This document shows, piece after piece, positions 1 to 7,041 of a stretch of 7,242 bases of DNA. The position numbers were made by a program, and so were the translations under genes. This DNA comes from Bacteroidota bacterium. GTDB taxonomy: Bacteria > Bacteroidota > Bacteroidia > Bacteroidales > Cfx3-03. Each line of letters starts with the position of its first letter. Positions within the stretch are counted from its first letter, which is position 1. Below the pieces are notes generated by a model. The model worked only from the letters and a program-made list of their open reading frames with translations. It was not told the DNA's origin and did no database searches. The stretch spans positions 1 to 7,242 of the forward strand of contig JAUZOX010000129.1 of NCBI GenBank assembly GCA_030706265.1. Reading direction: 5' to 3'.

Positions 1-157
1 GATCACCTGTTTTGTAAGGCCTAACGGCTTCCCAAATTCCACCCAGATCTTCTTTTAAAAAATCCCATCCGTCAATTAATCTTGTTTTCTGTTGTGCTTT
101 TACGGGTAATGCGAAACACAGAATATATATAATAAAAAAGAGTTTAAGTTTTCTCAC
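1..157 (-). CDS. N-terminal fragment of a secreted glycoside hydrolase family 2-like enzyme (beta-galactosidase type)
   Basis: Only the first 52 codons are inside the window; the gene runs off the left edge. The start is a GTG at 157-155: the frame upstream has no ATG before an in-frame stop, and the GTG is followed at once by a good signal peptide (MRKLKLF, then a hydrophobic stretch to about residue 17, with a probable cleavage after VKA at residue 21). The mature protein begins QQKTRLIDGWDFLKEDLGG and continues IWEAVRP. A DGW.F......GGIWEAVRP pattern is what I know from the start of the N-terminal sugar-binding domain of Bacteroidota GH2 proteins. That family hydrolyses beta-galactosides, beta-mannosides or beta-glucuronides, so the substrate cannot be fixed from this piece; the catalytic domain is outside the window. 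The gene follows the SusC/SusD operon on the same strand but lies 375 nt beyond it, behind a strong terminator, so it probably has its own promoter. No lipobox is seen, suggesting a periplasmic or secreted product. Confidence 0.68.
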   Translation of the reverse strand, partial: MRKLKLFFIIYILCFALPVKAQQKTRLIDGWDFLKEDLGGIWEAVRPYKTGD

Positions 158-405
158 GATCCGTTCTGTATAGATTGTAATTAAAATATAGAATACTTAG
201 TAAATGGGGTGTATACTTTAAAATGAAGCAAGTAAAAATTGATACAGAAAAAATCTTTCAATGTTTTTTATTGCCAGCAGCATAGTTTCTTAAGACGTTT
301 TATTTTATTTCAGGTCGATAACTTCCTTTTCATCTGAAAATAATTTTATTAAATAGGTCAGATGGAACTCGCATAGAAGATTTTCATCGTTGTTTGTGAT
401 CTTCG

Positions 406-456
406 ATCATGCTCGTTTCAACATCATAATGCTATTTCAGATGTTGAGGTCATGAT
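406..456 (-). other. Nested inverted repeats upstream of the GH2-like gene (possible structured RNA or regulator site)
   Basis: Two inverted repeats are nested around one centre. The inner pair is TCAACATC at 418-425 and GATGTTGA at 440-447, with a 14-nt loop. The outer pair is ATCATG at 406-411 and CATGAT at 451-456. The unpaired stretches between them are 6 and 3 nt. Together they could form an interrupted hairpin in a leader transcript of the GH2-like gene, or mark a dimeric protein site. There is no T-run after it in the minus direction, so it does not look like a terminator. The function is unknown and chance is possible in AT-rich DNA. Confidence 0.3.
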
Positions 457-484
457 AAAAAATGATTCGAGATTTTTAAAAGTG

Positions 485-524
485 AAAGGATTATTGCTAC
501 GTTGAATCGTAGCAATAATCCTTT
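485..524 (-). terminator. Intrinsic-type terminator of the SusC/SusD/FAS1-like operon
   Basis: The arms AAAGGATTATTGCTACG (485-501) and CGTAGCAATAATCCTTT (508-524) are perfect reverse complements, giving a 17-bp stem with a 6-nt loop. In the minus direction the stem is followed by a T-rich stretch (TTTCACTTTT, counting the last stem bases). It starts 8 nt after the stop codon of the FAS1-like gene, the classic position for ending the operon. The stem is fairly AT-rich and the T-run is interrupted, so read-through to the GH2-like gene is possible. The structure is nearly symmetric and would also fold on plus-strand RNA, but no plus-strand gene ends here. Confidence 0.85.
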
Positions 525-532
525 TTAGTTAA

Positions 533-1510
533 TTAGAAGTCAATTGTAGGTATATTGGTTGTGAAGTATCTGTCAATCACATGAGCTGTACCATTCGTCA
601 GTAAGATACTGCTTGTTCTTACGTTGACGGAACTGTTCAAAATGATTGGGTAGTCAGATGTGTTTGAAGGTGATGAATCCAATACCCTGATCTTCATAGT
701 GGAATTAGGATTAAGGCCAACTCCGAAAGCCGGAATGGTCAACGAACCTAACGTCCAAAGAGCATTTGTAGCAGATGTACCGGGTATGGTGATGTTAGCA
801 GGCAGTGTTGACCAATAACCAGCCGGGCAGAGCGTGTTAACCTCCGAATTAATGGTCTGCAGGGTGTAATGATTGTAAACGCCGTCAAGGATTAACCACT
901 TCAGATAATTTTGTAAATAAATCTGGGGGAAACTGGCAAATTTGTTGGCCACAAATACTTTACTGGAATTAACTGTTCCACAGATTCCATTAATCAGGTT
1001 GGCACCGATGAAGCAATCGTTATAAATTGTTTTAGTCGAATTCAAACGGCGGATGGCATCCTGGTGAAGCAGAATGAACGTCCTTTTCGTGTTCGTTTGA
1101 GTATAAAGACTGGTATCGATACCAGAAGCCCTGATCATTCTCAACATCAATGTGAAAATGGTATCAACCTTTACAACCCTTACTGTTGTCGAAACAGTTG
1201 CACCGGTTGGAAAACTGGGTTTTGCGGCAGTTACGTTTCTGGCATTGAGAATTGCAGTTGCAACATTGGTTTGAAGTAAATCCAGGTTCCGGATGGTCAC
1301 CGTGTCGATCTTCTTGGTAGTATCATTGATAATGATGGTATCCACTACTTTCAGGTAGTTGCGCGTGTTCAGATATTGCCATGCCGTTAACCCGGTATTA
1401 GGACTAATGATATGGGGTTTTCTGTTGTAGTCTTCCTGTAATTTATAGCACCCTGCCAGCATCAATAGCATACATAAGGGAACTAATAAAATTAATATGT
1501 GTTTTTTCAT
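533..1510 (-). CDS. Surface lipoprotein with a divergent fasciclin (FAS1)-like region, third gene of the SusC/SusD operon
   Basis: The 325-residue protein has a lipoprotein signal: MKKH, a hydrophobic core, then LMLAGC with the lipidated cysteine at residue 21. Acidic residues at 26-27 resemble the export tag that sends Bacteroidota lipoproteins to the cell surface (inference). After the anchor, DYNRKP and TAWQYLNTR (42-50) are like the start of FAS1-type lipoproteins that follow SusD genes. TFILLHQDAIRRL (144-156) fits the FAS1 H1 motif, where TxFxPxxxAF is usual, and ILLTNGTAHVIDRYF (302-316) fits H2, the NGxxHxIDxxL pattern. The segment between H1 and H2, about 145 residues, is longer than in a standard domain of roughly 130-140 residues in all, implying insertions. 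The gene starts 20 nt after the SusD stop and is followed by a terminator, so it is co-transcribed. FAS1 domains are usually adhesive; glycan or matrix binding at the surface is a reasonable guess, but no enzymatic residues are recognised. It could instead be a SusE/F-like binding protein in position, though it does not resemble one in sequence. Confidence 0.78.
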   Translation of the reverse strand: MKKHILILLVPLCMLLMLAGCYKLQEDYNRKPHIISPNTGLTAWQYLNTRNYLKVVDTIIINDTTKKIDTVTIRNLDLLQTNVATAILNARNVTAAKPSFPTGATVSTTVRVVKVDTIFTLMLRMIRASGIDTSLYTQTNTKRTFILLHQDAIRRLNSTKTIYNDCFIGANLINGICGTVNSSKVFVANKFASFPQIYLQNYLKWLILDGVYNHYTLQTINSEVNTLCPAGYWSTLPANITIPGTSATNALWTLGSLTIPAFGVGLNPNSTMKIRVLDSSPSNTSDYPIILNSSVNVRTSSILLTNGTAHVIDRYFTTNIPTIDF

Positions 1511-1530
1511 AATAGTTTCAATTAAATAAA

Positions 1531-3063
1531 TTAGTAACCTGGATTTTGAGTAAGGACACCTTGGCTATTGATAATCAACTGGTTGTTGATTGGCCACAAT
1601 ATTCTTCTGGGATCGCCAAAACCAGTTTGTGCAGCTCCAACTCTTTTTTGCCTTAGTTTAATAACAGGATCCATTACCGTCAACACCATATTGTTACGAA
1701 TCAGGTCATACCATCTTTTTCCTTCACCAAACAGTTCATAACGACGTTCATTCAGAATGGTTGTTTGTAATGCGGCTTGCGTAGCTACTAACGGATCAGT
1801 AGCCAGATAAGTTGGAAGATAAGCACGGGTACGGATCAAGTTAACCAATCTTAATGCTTCGGTGCTGTTACCGGTTTGGTTCAAAGCTTCTGCATACAAG
1901 AGAATCTGGTCGGACAGGCGGTACATGACCAGGTATTGATTTGCCTGAGTGTTTTTGTAATCGGCTGTTGCCAAATATTTGGTAAGTTTATCACGTGCAG
2001 AGATGGTCTTGTCATAAGTAACCGGCCAACGGATATCTGCTGTAACTTTCTGCCAATCCACAAAAACTGCAGAGTCTTGTGCAACAGGATTATTGCTTTG
2101 TGATACGGCAACAGGCAGGTTTTCATAACCATTGGTCAGATAATCCCAGTGAATACTCCAAATACTTTCGACTGAAGTTTGAGGGGCAAGGAAATTGGCT
2201 TTCCATAGGTTTTGTTCGGCAAGGATAGCGGCTGCCTTGGCGGCGGGGTCGGTTGAAGTCGTATTTGCAACATACTGTATGTCTGTCAACTGTGGTGCTC
2301 CGGTTGGTACATACGATTTTGTACCAGTTGGTGTCTTGGCTGCAAATAATTTCGGGAACCATTGCAATGCACTTGCATAATCATTTTTCCACATGTAAAC
2401 GTCGGCCAGCATTGCGCAAATAGCGCCTTCGCCAATGTACCATACGGTTGGAGTCTGACCTTTTTGAATGATGTTGTAAGCATTCTGAAGGTCGGGGATA
2501 ATAATCGAATTGATGATGGAGTCTTGTGAAGCTCTGGGTCTGATTGCACTCTGACTTAAATCTTCGTAAGGAGCGGTCCATATTGGGGCACTGCCCCAGT
2601 TTCTGACGATGTAAAAATAGCACATGGCGCGCATTGCATAGCACTGTGCCATTGCGTTATTAATTACAGTCTGATTTGCAGTATTGTCATATTTGGCAAC
2701 GTTGGGGATATATTTAATGCCGTTGTTTGCACGTCCGATTGTTTTGTATAAACCGGCCCAGCTGCATGCGCCATTTGTGGCAGTTAAACCATTAACAGCT
2801 AACTCATCAATGGTGGTGTTAGGCCAGCCACCTATATTGAAGTTATCGGATCTGCATTCACCCCAGTAAAAATAATTGGATTTCATTTCACCCTGGAAAG
2901 CGGAGTACATCCCTGCCAATGATGAATTGATATCACTCACTTTATGAAAATAATCAGATGGAAGTGCCTGTGTGAGCGAATCCTGCGTTAAAAATTTCTT
3001 ACAACTACCAAGCAGGACTACCATACTTATAATTGCAATAAATTGAAATATTCTTCTAGTCAT
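1531..3063 (-). CDS. SusD/RagB-family glycan-binding outer-membrane lipoprotein
   Basis: This 510-residue protein has the usual length for the family (about 480-650). The signal peptide ends in LLGSC with the lipidated cysteine at residue 21, followed by KKFL, as in many SusD proteins. The N-terminal SusD-like domain covers roughly 22-230 and includes the TPR-type helix YAMRAMCYFYIVRNWGSAP (142-160). The C-terminal RagB/SusD domain has RLSDQILLYAEAL (382-394), LNERRYELFGEGKRW (437-451), the WPI motif near 490 and the typical end LTQNPGY. SusD proteins sit on the extracellular face as a lid over the SusC barrel and capture oligosaccharides before import. The ATG lies 5 nt after the transporter stop codon with no clear Shine-Dalgarno sequence, so translation is probably coupled. 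The specific ligand cannot be read from sequence because the binding surface varies. The reading frame is intact. Confidence 0.97.
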   Translation of the reverse strand: MTRRIFQFIAIISMVVLLGSCKKFLTQDSLTQALPSDYFHKVSDINSSLAGMYSAFQGEMKSNYFYWGECRSDNFNIGGWPNTTIDELAVNGLTATNGACSWAGLYKTIGRANNGIKYIPNVAKYDNTANQTVINNAMAQCYAMRAMCYFYIVRNWGSAPIWTAPYEDLSQSAIRPRASQDSIINSIIIPDLQNAYNIIQKGQTPTVWYIGEGAICAMLADVYMWKNDYASALQWFPKLFAAKTPTGTKSYVPTGAPQLTDIQYVANTTSTDPAAKAAAILAEQNLWKANFLAPQTSVESIWSIHWDYLTNGYENLPVAVSQSNNPVAQDSAVFVDWQKVTADIRWPVTYDKTISARDKLTKYLATADYKNTQANQYLVMYRLSDQILLYAEALNQTGNSTEALRLVNLIRTRAYLPTYLATDPLVATQAALQTTILNERRYELFGEGKRWYDLIRNNMVLTVMDPVIKLRQKRVGAAQTGFGDPRRILWPINNQLIINSQGVLTQNPGY

Positions 3064-3068
3064 GATTT

Positions 3069-6000
3069 TTAAAAATTAAGATTTAAACCCATACCAACTT
3101 CTCTTCTTCTTGGGTAATTACCTCCGTCTTGTCCGATATTCAAACCTGATGATGTGAATTCAGGATCATACCAGCTGTAATTTGTCCAGGTCAACAAATT
3201 AGTACCATAGACAAACATATTTACAGCAGCCATATGGAATTTTTTGGCGATTTTAGAATCAAACATATAATTGAGTCTGGCGTTTTGTAAGCGGATAAAT
3301 GAACCATCTTCAATGTACAAGCTGTTCATCCCTGAGCTGATGCTTCCTCTGGTATCTTTGCGGCTGGCAATGGGATACCGTGAAATATCACCCTGTTTTT
3401 GCCATACTGTTAAAGCGCAATCGTAGATGGGGGGTGAATAAGTTGAACTATAGGTGTTCTGATCAGCTCTTGCCTTGTTGTAGATATCTCCACCGATTTG
3501 CCCGGTAAACGAAAAGCTAAAAGAAAGGTTCTTGTACTTTAACATATTGGTAATACCGAAGTAATATTGGGGAAGTGCATTTCCTGCAATCATTTTATCT
3601 TTATCATCGATAACACCGTCATTGTTTACGTCTAACCATTGAGTGTCACCACCTTGTAATACATAACCCGATCTGCTCTTTTGAGTGATTTCACCCGTGT
3701 AAGGTTTGCCATTCAAAGTATACTGATATCCGGTAATAGTACCGGTTGCATCTAATATAGGAGCGGGTTTGCCATCTTTACCGAGTACAACTGTGAGTTG
3801 TTTCCCTGTCGGGTCATAAGCATTGGATTGATCCCACTGGTAAACACCCAGGTTTTTCCATACATAAAAGTCACCTATCGCCCCACCTTCCTGGAGTAAC
3901 CATTTGTCACCTGAGATAAATGATTGGTGTCCGGCAAGTTCTTTGATCTTTCTGCTTTCAAATGTGATGTTACCATTTACATTCCAGGAGAAGTCATTTG
4001 ATTTAAGTAAAAGTCCACTTGCTGAAATTTCCAGACCGTGATTTTGGATAGATCCAAGGTTGATATAGACTGAAGATAAGCCGGATTCAGCAGGAAGCTG
4101 TCTATTGTATAAAAGGTTACTGGTCGTTTTGATATAATAATCGGCTGTAATATTCAATCTGCCTTTAAACATGGTCAGATCGAGACCTGCATCGTTAGAT
4201 GTTGTAGTTTCCCATTTGATATTAGGGTTACCCATCGTGGTACTCATGTTTGCAGTGTAAATACCATTGTAGACAGCTTCGCCGAAGTTGATGTATGATC
4301 TATTAGAGTAGTTACCAATAGCATCATTACCGGTTTGGCCATAGCTAAGTCTGAATTTGGCATCGTTTAAGAAACTTTTAGCCCAACTCATGAATTTCTC
4401 ATCGGAGAAACGCCATGCTGCTGAACTTGAAAGGAAGTCTCCCCATTGATTGTCGGTACCAAACCTTGAAGAAGCGTCTCTACGCCAGGTTGCCTGAAAT
4501 AAATACCTGCTCTTATAGTTATATCCAACACGTCCGAAGAATGAAGCTGAAGATACTACACTTCCTGTTGTATTAGTGAGGGAGGGGTTTATATTCACCT
4601 GGGCTACGTTTGAATAGAACAGATTTTCATCCAGATAATTGGATAGACCAAGTTTGTAGCTGTTTATCGTTTGCTTATCTGCACTGAATGCAAGCAAACC
4701 GGTAAATTCATGATTAGTACCTACCTTTTTGTTGTAATTGAAGTAGGATTCTTCCTGCCATTTAAAGTTGGTTCCGAAAGAGTTACTTCCCGTTGCACTT
4801 GCTGTATTTTGCACTGCAGCAGGCGTTAACTGGATGTTCGAAGGAATACCCAAGCCCGCACTCATGGTTGTGGTGAACAGCAAACTTGGAGTTATTTGGT
4901 AACTGATTTGCGTATTGTCCATCGCCTGCCATGTGATATTCTTATTGGTTGACAACAATGCAACGGCAACAGGATTTCTCTTGGATTCGATATAACCGGC
5001 TAGAGAACCATCCGGTTTGTAAATACTGGTCCAGGGGTTCTTTTCAAATACCTGTTTAACGGTGTTCCCGACATTGATGTCATTTCCGGTAGACCACATA
5101 AACGATAAACGGTTGCTTATTTTTAGTTTATTATAAGTATATTCTGCGTTTACCTGGGCTTGTAATTTTTTCTGGTAGCTATTCAGTACTATTGACTGGT
5201 CGTTGGTATATGTTAAACCTGAATAATAAGTGAAACCTTTCTGACCACCACTGGCACTAACAGAAAGTACATCCGTATTTCCGGTTCTCAGTAACAAGTT
5301 CTGGTAGTCGTTGTCGGCATCCAAATAAGGATTCAGAGAGTCTGCATTAGCGCCATGACGATAATAACGGAGTTCGTTAGAAGTGGTAGTCCTTAATTTA
5401 TGAGAGAGCTCACCAAAGGTATGGGTATAATTTACATTAAAGTTCGGTTTGCCCTCTACCCCTTTTTTGGTTGTGATGAGAACAACTCCATTGGCACCAC
5501 GTGCACCATAAATAGCAGCGGAAGAAGCATCCTTTAAGATGTCGATGGTTTCAATGGTAGAAGGATTCACAAAAGAAGCATTATCGCAAATCACCCCATC
5601 GATTACATATAAAGGCCCGTTACCATTAGCACTGATGGTAGATGCACCACGGATCTGAATAGTTCCGTCTGATGAAGGGTCACCACCATCGGTTGTAACC
5701 AATACACCTGCGGCTTGTCCTTCCAATGCATCCGTCAATGTGATGGGCTGACGTTCTTCAATCTGGGCTTTACCAACCGACGAAGTGGATCCGGTCATGT
5801 CCTTTTTCTTTGCAGTTCCATAACCGATAACCACAACTTCATTCAGTGAAGTTTGGTCAGCCTGCAGCGTAACATCAAGTGTCGGCTGGTCTCCGATTGT
5901 TACCAGTTGATTTTGGTAACCGATGTATGAAAATTTCAACACCTTACCCTTTGCAGGGGCTGGAACCTTAATGGAGTAATTACCGTTGATGTCGGTAACA

Positions 6001-6179
6001 GTCCCTGTAGAGCTGCCGTTAAGTCTGACGCTTACACCAGGTAATGGGCCGGCATCCGTAGAAGTGACTTTCCCTTTTATTTGTTGAGCATGCAAGGTCA
6101 TGCTACAGGAAAAAAGTAAGATTAATCCTAGGATAATTCTCCTTGTAGAATTAATAGATTTTGGTACCTTTTTTGTCAT
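3069..6179 (-). CDS. SusC/RagA-family TonB-linked outer-membrane transporter
   Basis: This 1036-residue transporter is full length for the family. The signal peptide runs to about residue 31 (TLHA, then QQ). A carboxypeptidase-regulatory-like beta-sandwich follows at 34-107, with GVSVRLNGSSTGTVTD and the FSYIGYQ strand. The TonB-box-like NEVVVIGYG is at 113-121. The plug domain spans about 122-240, with TLTDALEGQAAGV (147-159), IQIRGAS (174-180), YVIDGV (191-196) and ILKDASSAAIYGARGANGV (214-232). The beta-barrel fills the rest. It contains an acidic DVNNDGVIDDKD loop (850-861), common in SusC proteins and possibly calcium-binding, LYIEDGSFIRLQN (954-966), DPEF (1005-1008), and ends in the usual aromatic residue after LNLN. 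There is no STN domain before the carboxypeptidase-like domain, so it is not the type that signals directly to an anti-sigma factor. Its role is TonB/ExbBD-powered import of oligosaccharides held by the SusD partner encoded 5 nt downstream. The start is the first ATG of the frame, which is closed 5' by a stop within 20 nt. Confidence 0.97.
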   Translation of the reverse strand: MTKKVPKSINSTRRIILGLILLFSCSMTLHAQQIKGKVTSTDAGPLPGVSVRLNGSSTGTVTDINGNYSIKVPAPAKGKVLKFSYIGYQNQLVTIGDQPTLDVTLQADQTSLNEVVVIGYGTAKKKDMTGSTSSVGKAQIEERQPITLTDALEGQAAGVLVTTDGGDPSSDGTIQIRGASTISANGNGPLYVIDGVICDNASFVNPSTIETIDILKDASSAAIYGARGANGVVLITTKKGVEGKPNFNVNYTHTFGELSHKLRTTTSNELRYYRHGANADSLNPYLDADNDYQNLLLRTGNTDVLSVSASGGQKGFTYYSGLTYTNDQSIVLNSYQKKLQAQVNAEYTYNKLKISNRLSFMWSTGNDINVGNTVKQVFEKNPWTSIYKPDGSLAGYIESKRNPVAVALLSTNKNITWQAMDNTQISYQITPSLLFTTTMSAGLGIPSNIQLTPAAVQNTASATGSNSFGTNFKWQEESYFNYNKKVGTNHEFTGLLAFSADKQTINSYKLGLSNYLDENLFYSNVAQVNINPSLTNTTGSVVSSASFFGRVGYNYKSRYLFQATWRRDASSRFGTDNQWGDFLSSSAAWRFSDEKFMSWAKSFLNDAKFRLSYGQTGNDAIGNYSNRSYINFGEAVYNGIYTANMSTTMGNPNIKWETTTSNDAGLDLTMFKGRLNITADYYIKTTSNLLYNRQLPAESGLSSVYINLGSIQNHGLEISASGLLLKSNDFSWNVNGNITFESRKIKELAGHQSFISGDKWLLQEGGAIGDFYVWKNLGVYQWDQSNAYDPTGKQLTVVLGKDGKPAPILDATGTITGYQYTLNGKPYTGEITQKSRSGYVLQGGDTQWLDVNNDGVIDDKDKMIAGNALPQYYFGITNMLKYKNLSFSFSFTGQIGGDIYNKARADQNTYSSTYSPPIYDCALTVWQKQGDISRYPIASRKDTRGSISSGMNSLYIEDGSFIRLQNARLNYMFDSKIAKKFHMAAVNMFVYGTNLLTWTNYSWYDPEFTSSGLNIGQDGGNYPRRREVGMGLNLNF

Positions 6180-6322
6180 TTTGTTAATTAATTTTTAATA
6201 AATGAGAACACGTAGGTGAAAATAGTTTTTAAAAATACTGCTTCAGTTTGAATTGAAAATTACTCTTTTGTTAATAAGATATAATTTTTGATTCTTGCCT
6301 CGGCAGGTTTTATTCGTAATTT

Positions 6323-6330
6323 CAAAACTA
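6323..6330 (-). promoter_or_regulatory. Candidate Bacteroidota -7 promoter element for the SusC/SusD operon
   Basis: On the minus strand the bases read TAGTTTTG, a full match to the TAnnTTTG -7 consensus of the Bacteroidota primary sigma factor. It would give a leader of roughly 135-140 nt before the SusC start codon. No good TTTG -33 element is seen at the expected distance, which fits a promoter that needs an activator but also fits a chance match. It is the only full match on this strand between 6180 and 6700 that I found. Confidence 0.4.
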
Positions 6331-6464
6331 GGGAATATTAATTGGAACGGAGATGATAAATCGTTCTTTTAAGATAATAATGTGTTCTGGGAGGTGGAAA
6401 AATTGTAAAGAAATGGTGGATTAATTGATCATGTAAAATCAGAAAAATAAGGAAGCGACAGTAT

Positions 6465-6480
6465 ATCAGATTAATCTGAT
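6465..6480. promoter_or_regulatory. Perfect 16-bp palindrome, candidate operator
   Basis: ATCAGATTAATCTGAT is its own reverse complement over all 16 bases, with no spacer. Such a site suits a homodimeric repressor or activator with a compact recognition helix. It lies about 135 bp upstream of the candidate SusC promoter element, far for a simple repressor but suitable for an activator or a looping site. No regulator gene is in the window, so the binding protein is unknown. Confidence 0.4.
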
Positions 6481-6727
6481 GCCGGGACTTTTTTGGGGAT
6501 TTTTAAGTTAAAGTTTTTTTAACACTGAAAATGTTTAAAAAAGGAAAAGTTGATGAAAAATTAATAGAAATAGATCAATATTAACGGCTAAAAACCTCAG
6601 ACTGGTTATCTTGATTGGTTTCGCAGATGAATTGTAAGTGTTAGGGTCATTCTTTTTTTACTGTTTTGTTGTCATTTTGTATATATACAGTATCCCGGCC
6701 TGTTCCTTGGTATCTCCTAAAAATCCA

Positions 6728-6757
6728 TAAAACGATAAATGTATTTATTAAAACGAT
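6728..6757. repeat. Phased direct repeat TAAAACGAT x2, candidate regulator site
   Basis: The 9-mer TAAAACGAT occurs at 6728-6736 and again at 6749-6757, 21 bp apart start to start, close to two helical turns, so both copies face the same side of the DNA. AraC-type proteins, including hybrid two-component regulators of polysaccharide loci, often bind direct repeats spaced this way. It is about 250 bp from the rightward promoter candidate and about 400 bp from the leftward one. The repeat is short and AT-rich, so chance is a real alternative. Confidence 0.3.
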
Positions 6758-7005
6758 TACTATGCACAGTAAATGAGATGATTATAAAATGGAACGTTTT
6801 GAATATAGTCCGGGTTTTGACAGACAATATTGTAAGGCATTTGGGTAAGGAGTTTCTAAAGCAGATTGTTGGTAAAAGAAATGGCTTATAATGTGAATAG
6901 CATTTCCGGACGAAAAAAATGTAATGTAGCTGAAAAACAGATTCATGGTATTCAAATTTATCAATTCTAATTCATGAAAAAGGCCTGATTGAACATAAAA
7001 ATCAG

Positions 7006-7013
7006 TAACTTTG
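7006..7013 (+). promoter_or_regulatory. Candidate Bacteroidota -7 promoter element for the rightward secreted gene
   Basis: TAACTTTG fully matches the TAnnTTTG consensus in a form often seen in Bacteroidota. Transcription would begin near 7018-7022, giving a leader of about 80 nt before the ATG at 7102. No convincing -33 TTTG is placed at the usual distance; a TTG at 6989-6991 is too close. Confidence 0.55.
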
Positions 7014-7019
7014 AATTGG

Positions 7020-7041
7020 AAAGAGGTGGAGCGACCTCTTT
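7020..7041 (+). other. Stem-loop at the predicted 5' end of the rightward transcript
   Basis: AAAGAGGT (7020-7027) and ACCTCTTT (7034-7041) pair perfectly as an 8-bp stem around the loop GGAGCG. It begins almost exactly where transcription from the 7006-7013 promoter element would start, so the RNA would carry a hairpin at its 5' end. This could protect the messenger from decay or serve as a small regulatory structure. No T-run follows, so it is unlikely to be a terminator. Confidence 0.4.

Larger units (their letters stand above)
158..532. other. Intergenic region between the FAS1-like lipoprotein gene and the GH2-like gene
   Basis: This AT-rich stretch holds no open frame worth calling. 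Its right end carries the operon terminator hairpin (485-524). Its middle carries nested inverted repeats (406-456) and a further pair, CATCTGA at 331-337 with TCAGATG at 358-364, separated by 20 nt. I looked for a TAnnTTTG promoter element on the minus strand that could serve the GH2-like gene and found none matching fully, so its promoter is unresolved. Confidence 0.6.

Noticed and set aside
397..409. TGATC-TTC-GATCA dyad
   Set aside because: Five-base arms only; too short to separate from chance, and it partly overlaps the nested repeats already listed.
1064..1279. 71-codon plus-strand frame inside the FAS1-like gene
   Set aside because: Antisense shadow of a well-supported coding gene; no domain, promoter or signal.
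1876..2869. Several 60-90 codon frames on both strands within the SusD gene
   Set aside because: All overlap the intact SusD reading frame and show no recognisable protein features.
6296..6305. TGCCTCGGCA inverted repeat near the predicted 5' end of the SusC transcript
   Set aside because: Only 4-bp arms with a 2-nt spacer, which cannot fold as a stable hairpin and is expected by chance.
6657..6773. TTTACTGT and ACAGTAAA, an 8-bp inverted pair about 100 nt apart
   Set aside because: The separation is long and the arms are AT-rich; no flanking duplication or open frame suggests a mobile element or a structured RNA.
6789..6848. 19-codon plus-strand frame starting MERFEYSPGF
   Set aside because: It reads protein-like but is very short, has no promoter or ribosome binding site in view, and no recognisable family; it could be a gene remnant but cannot be supported.
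6782..6964. 60-codon open frame on the minus strand in the intergenic region
   Set aside because: Its composition (many F, I, S, N, Y, L) is that of random AT-rich DNA, it has no signal, motif or plausible ribosome binding site, and the TAnnTTTG match on this strand at 6953-6960 would start RNA inside it.
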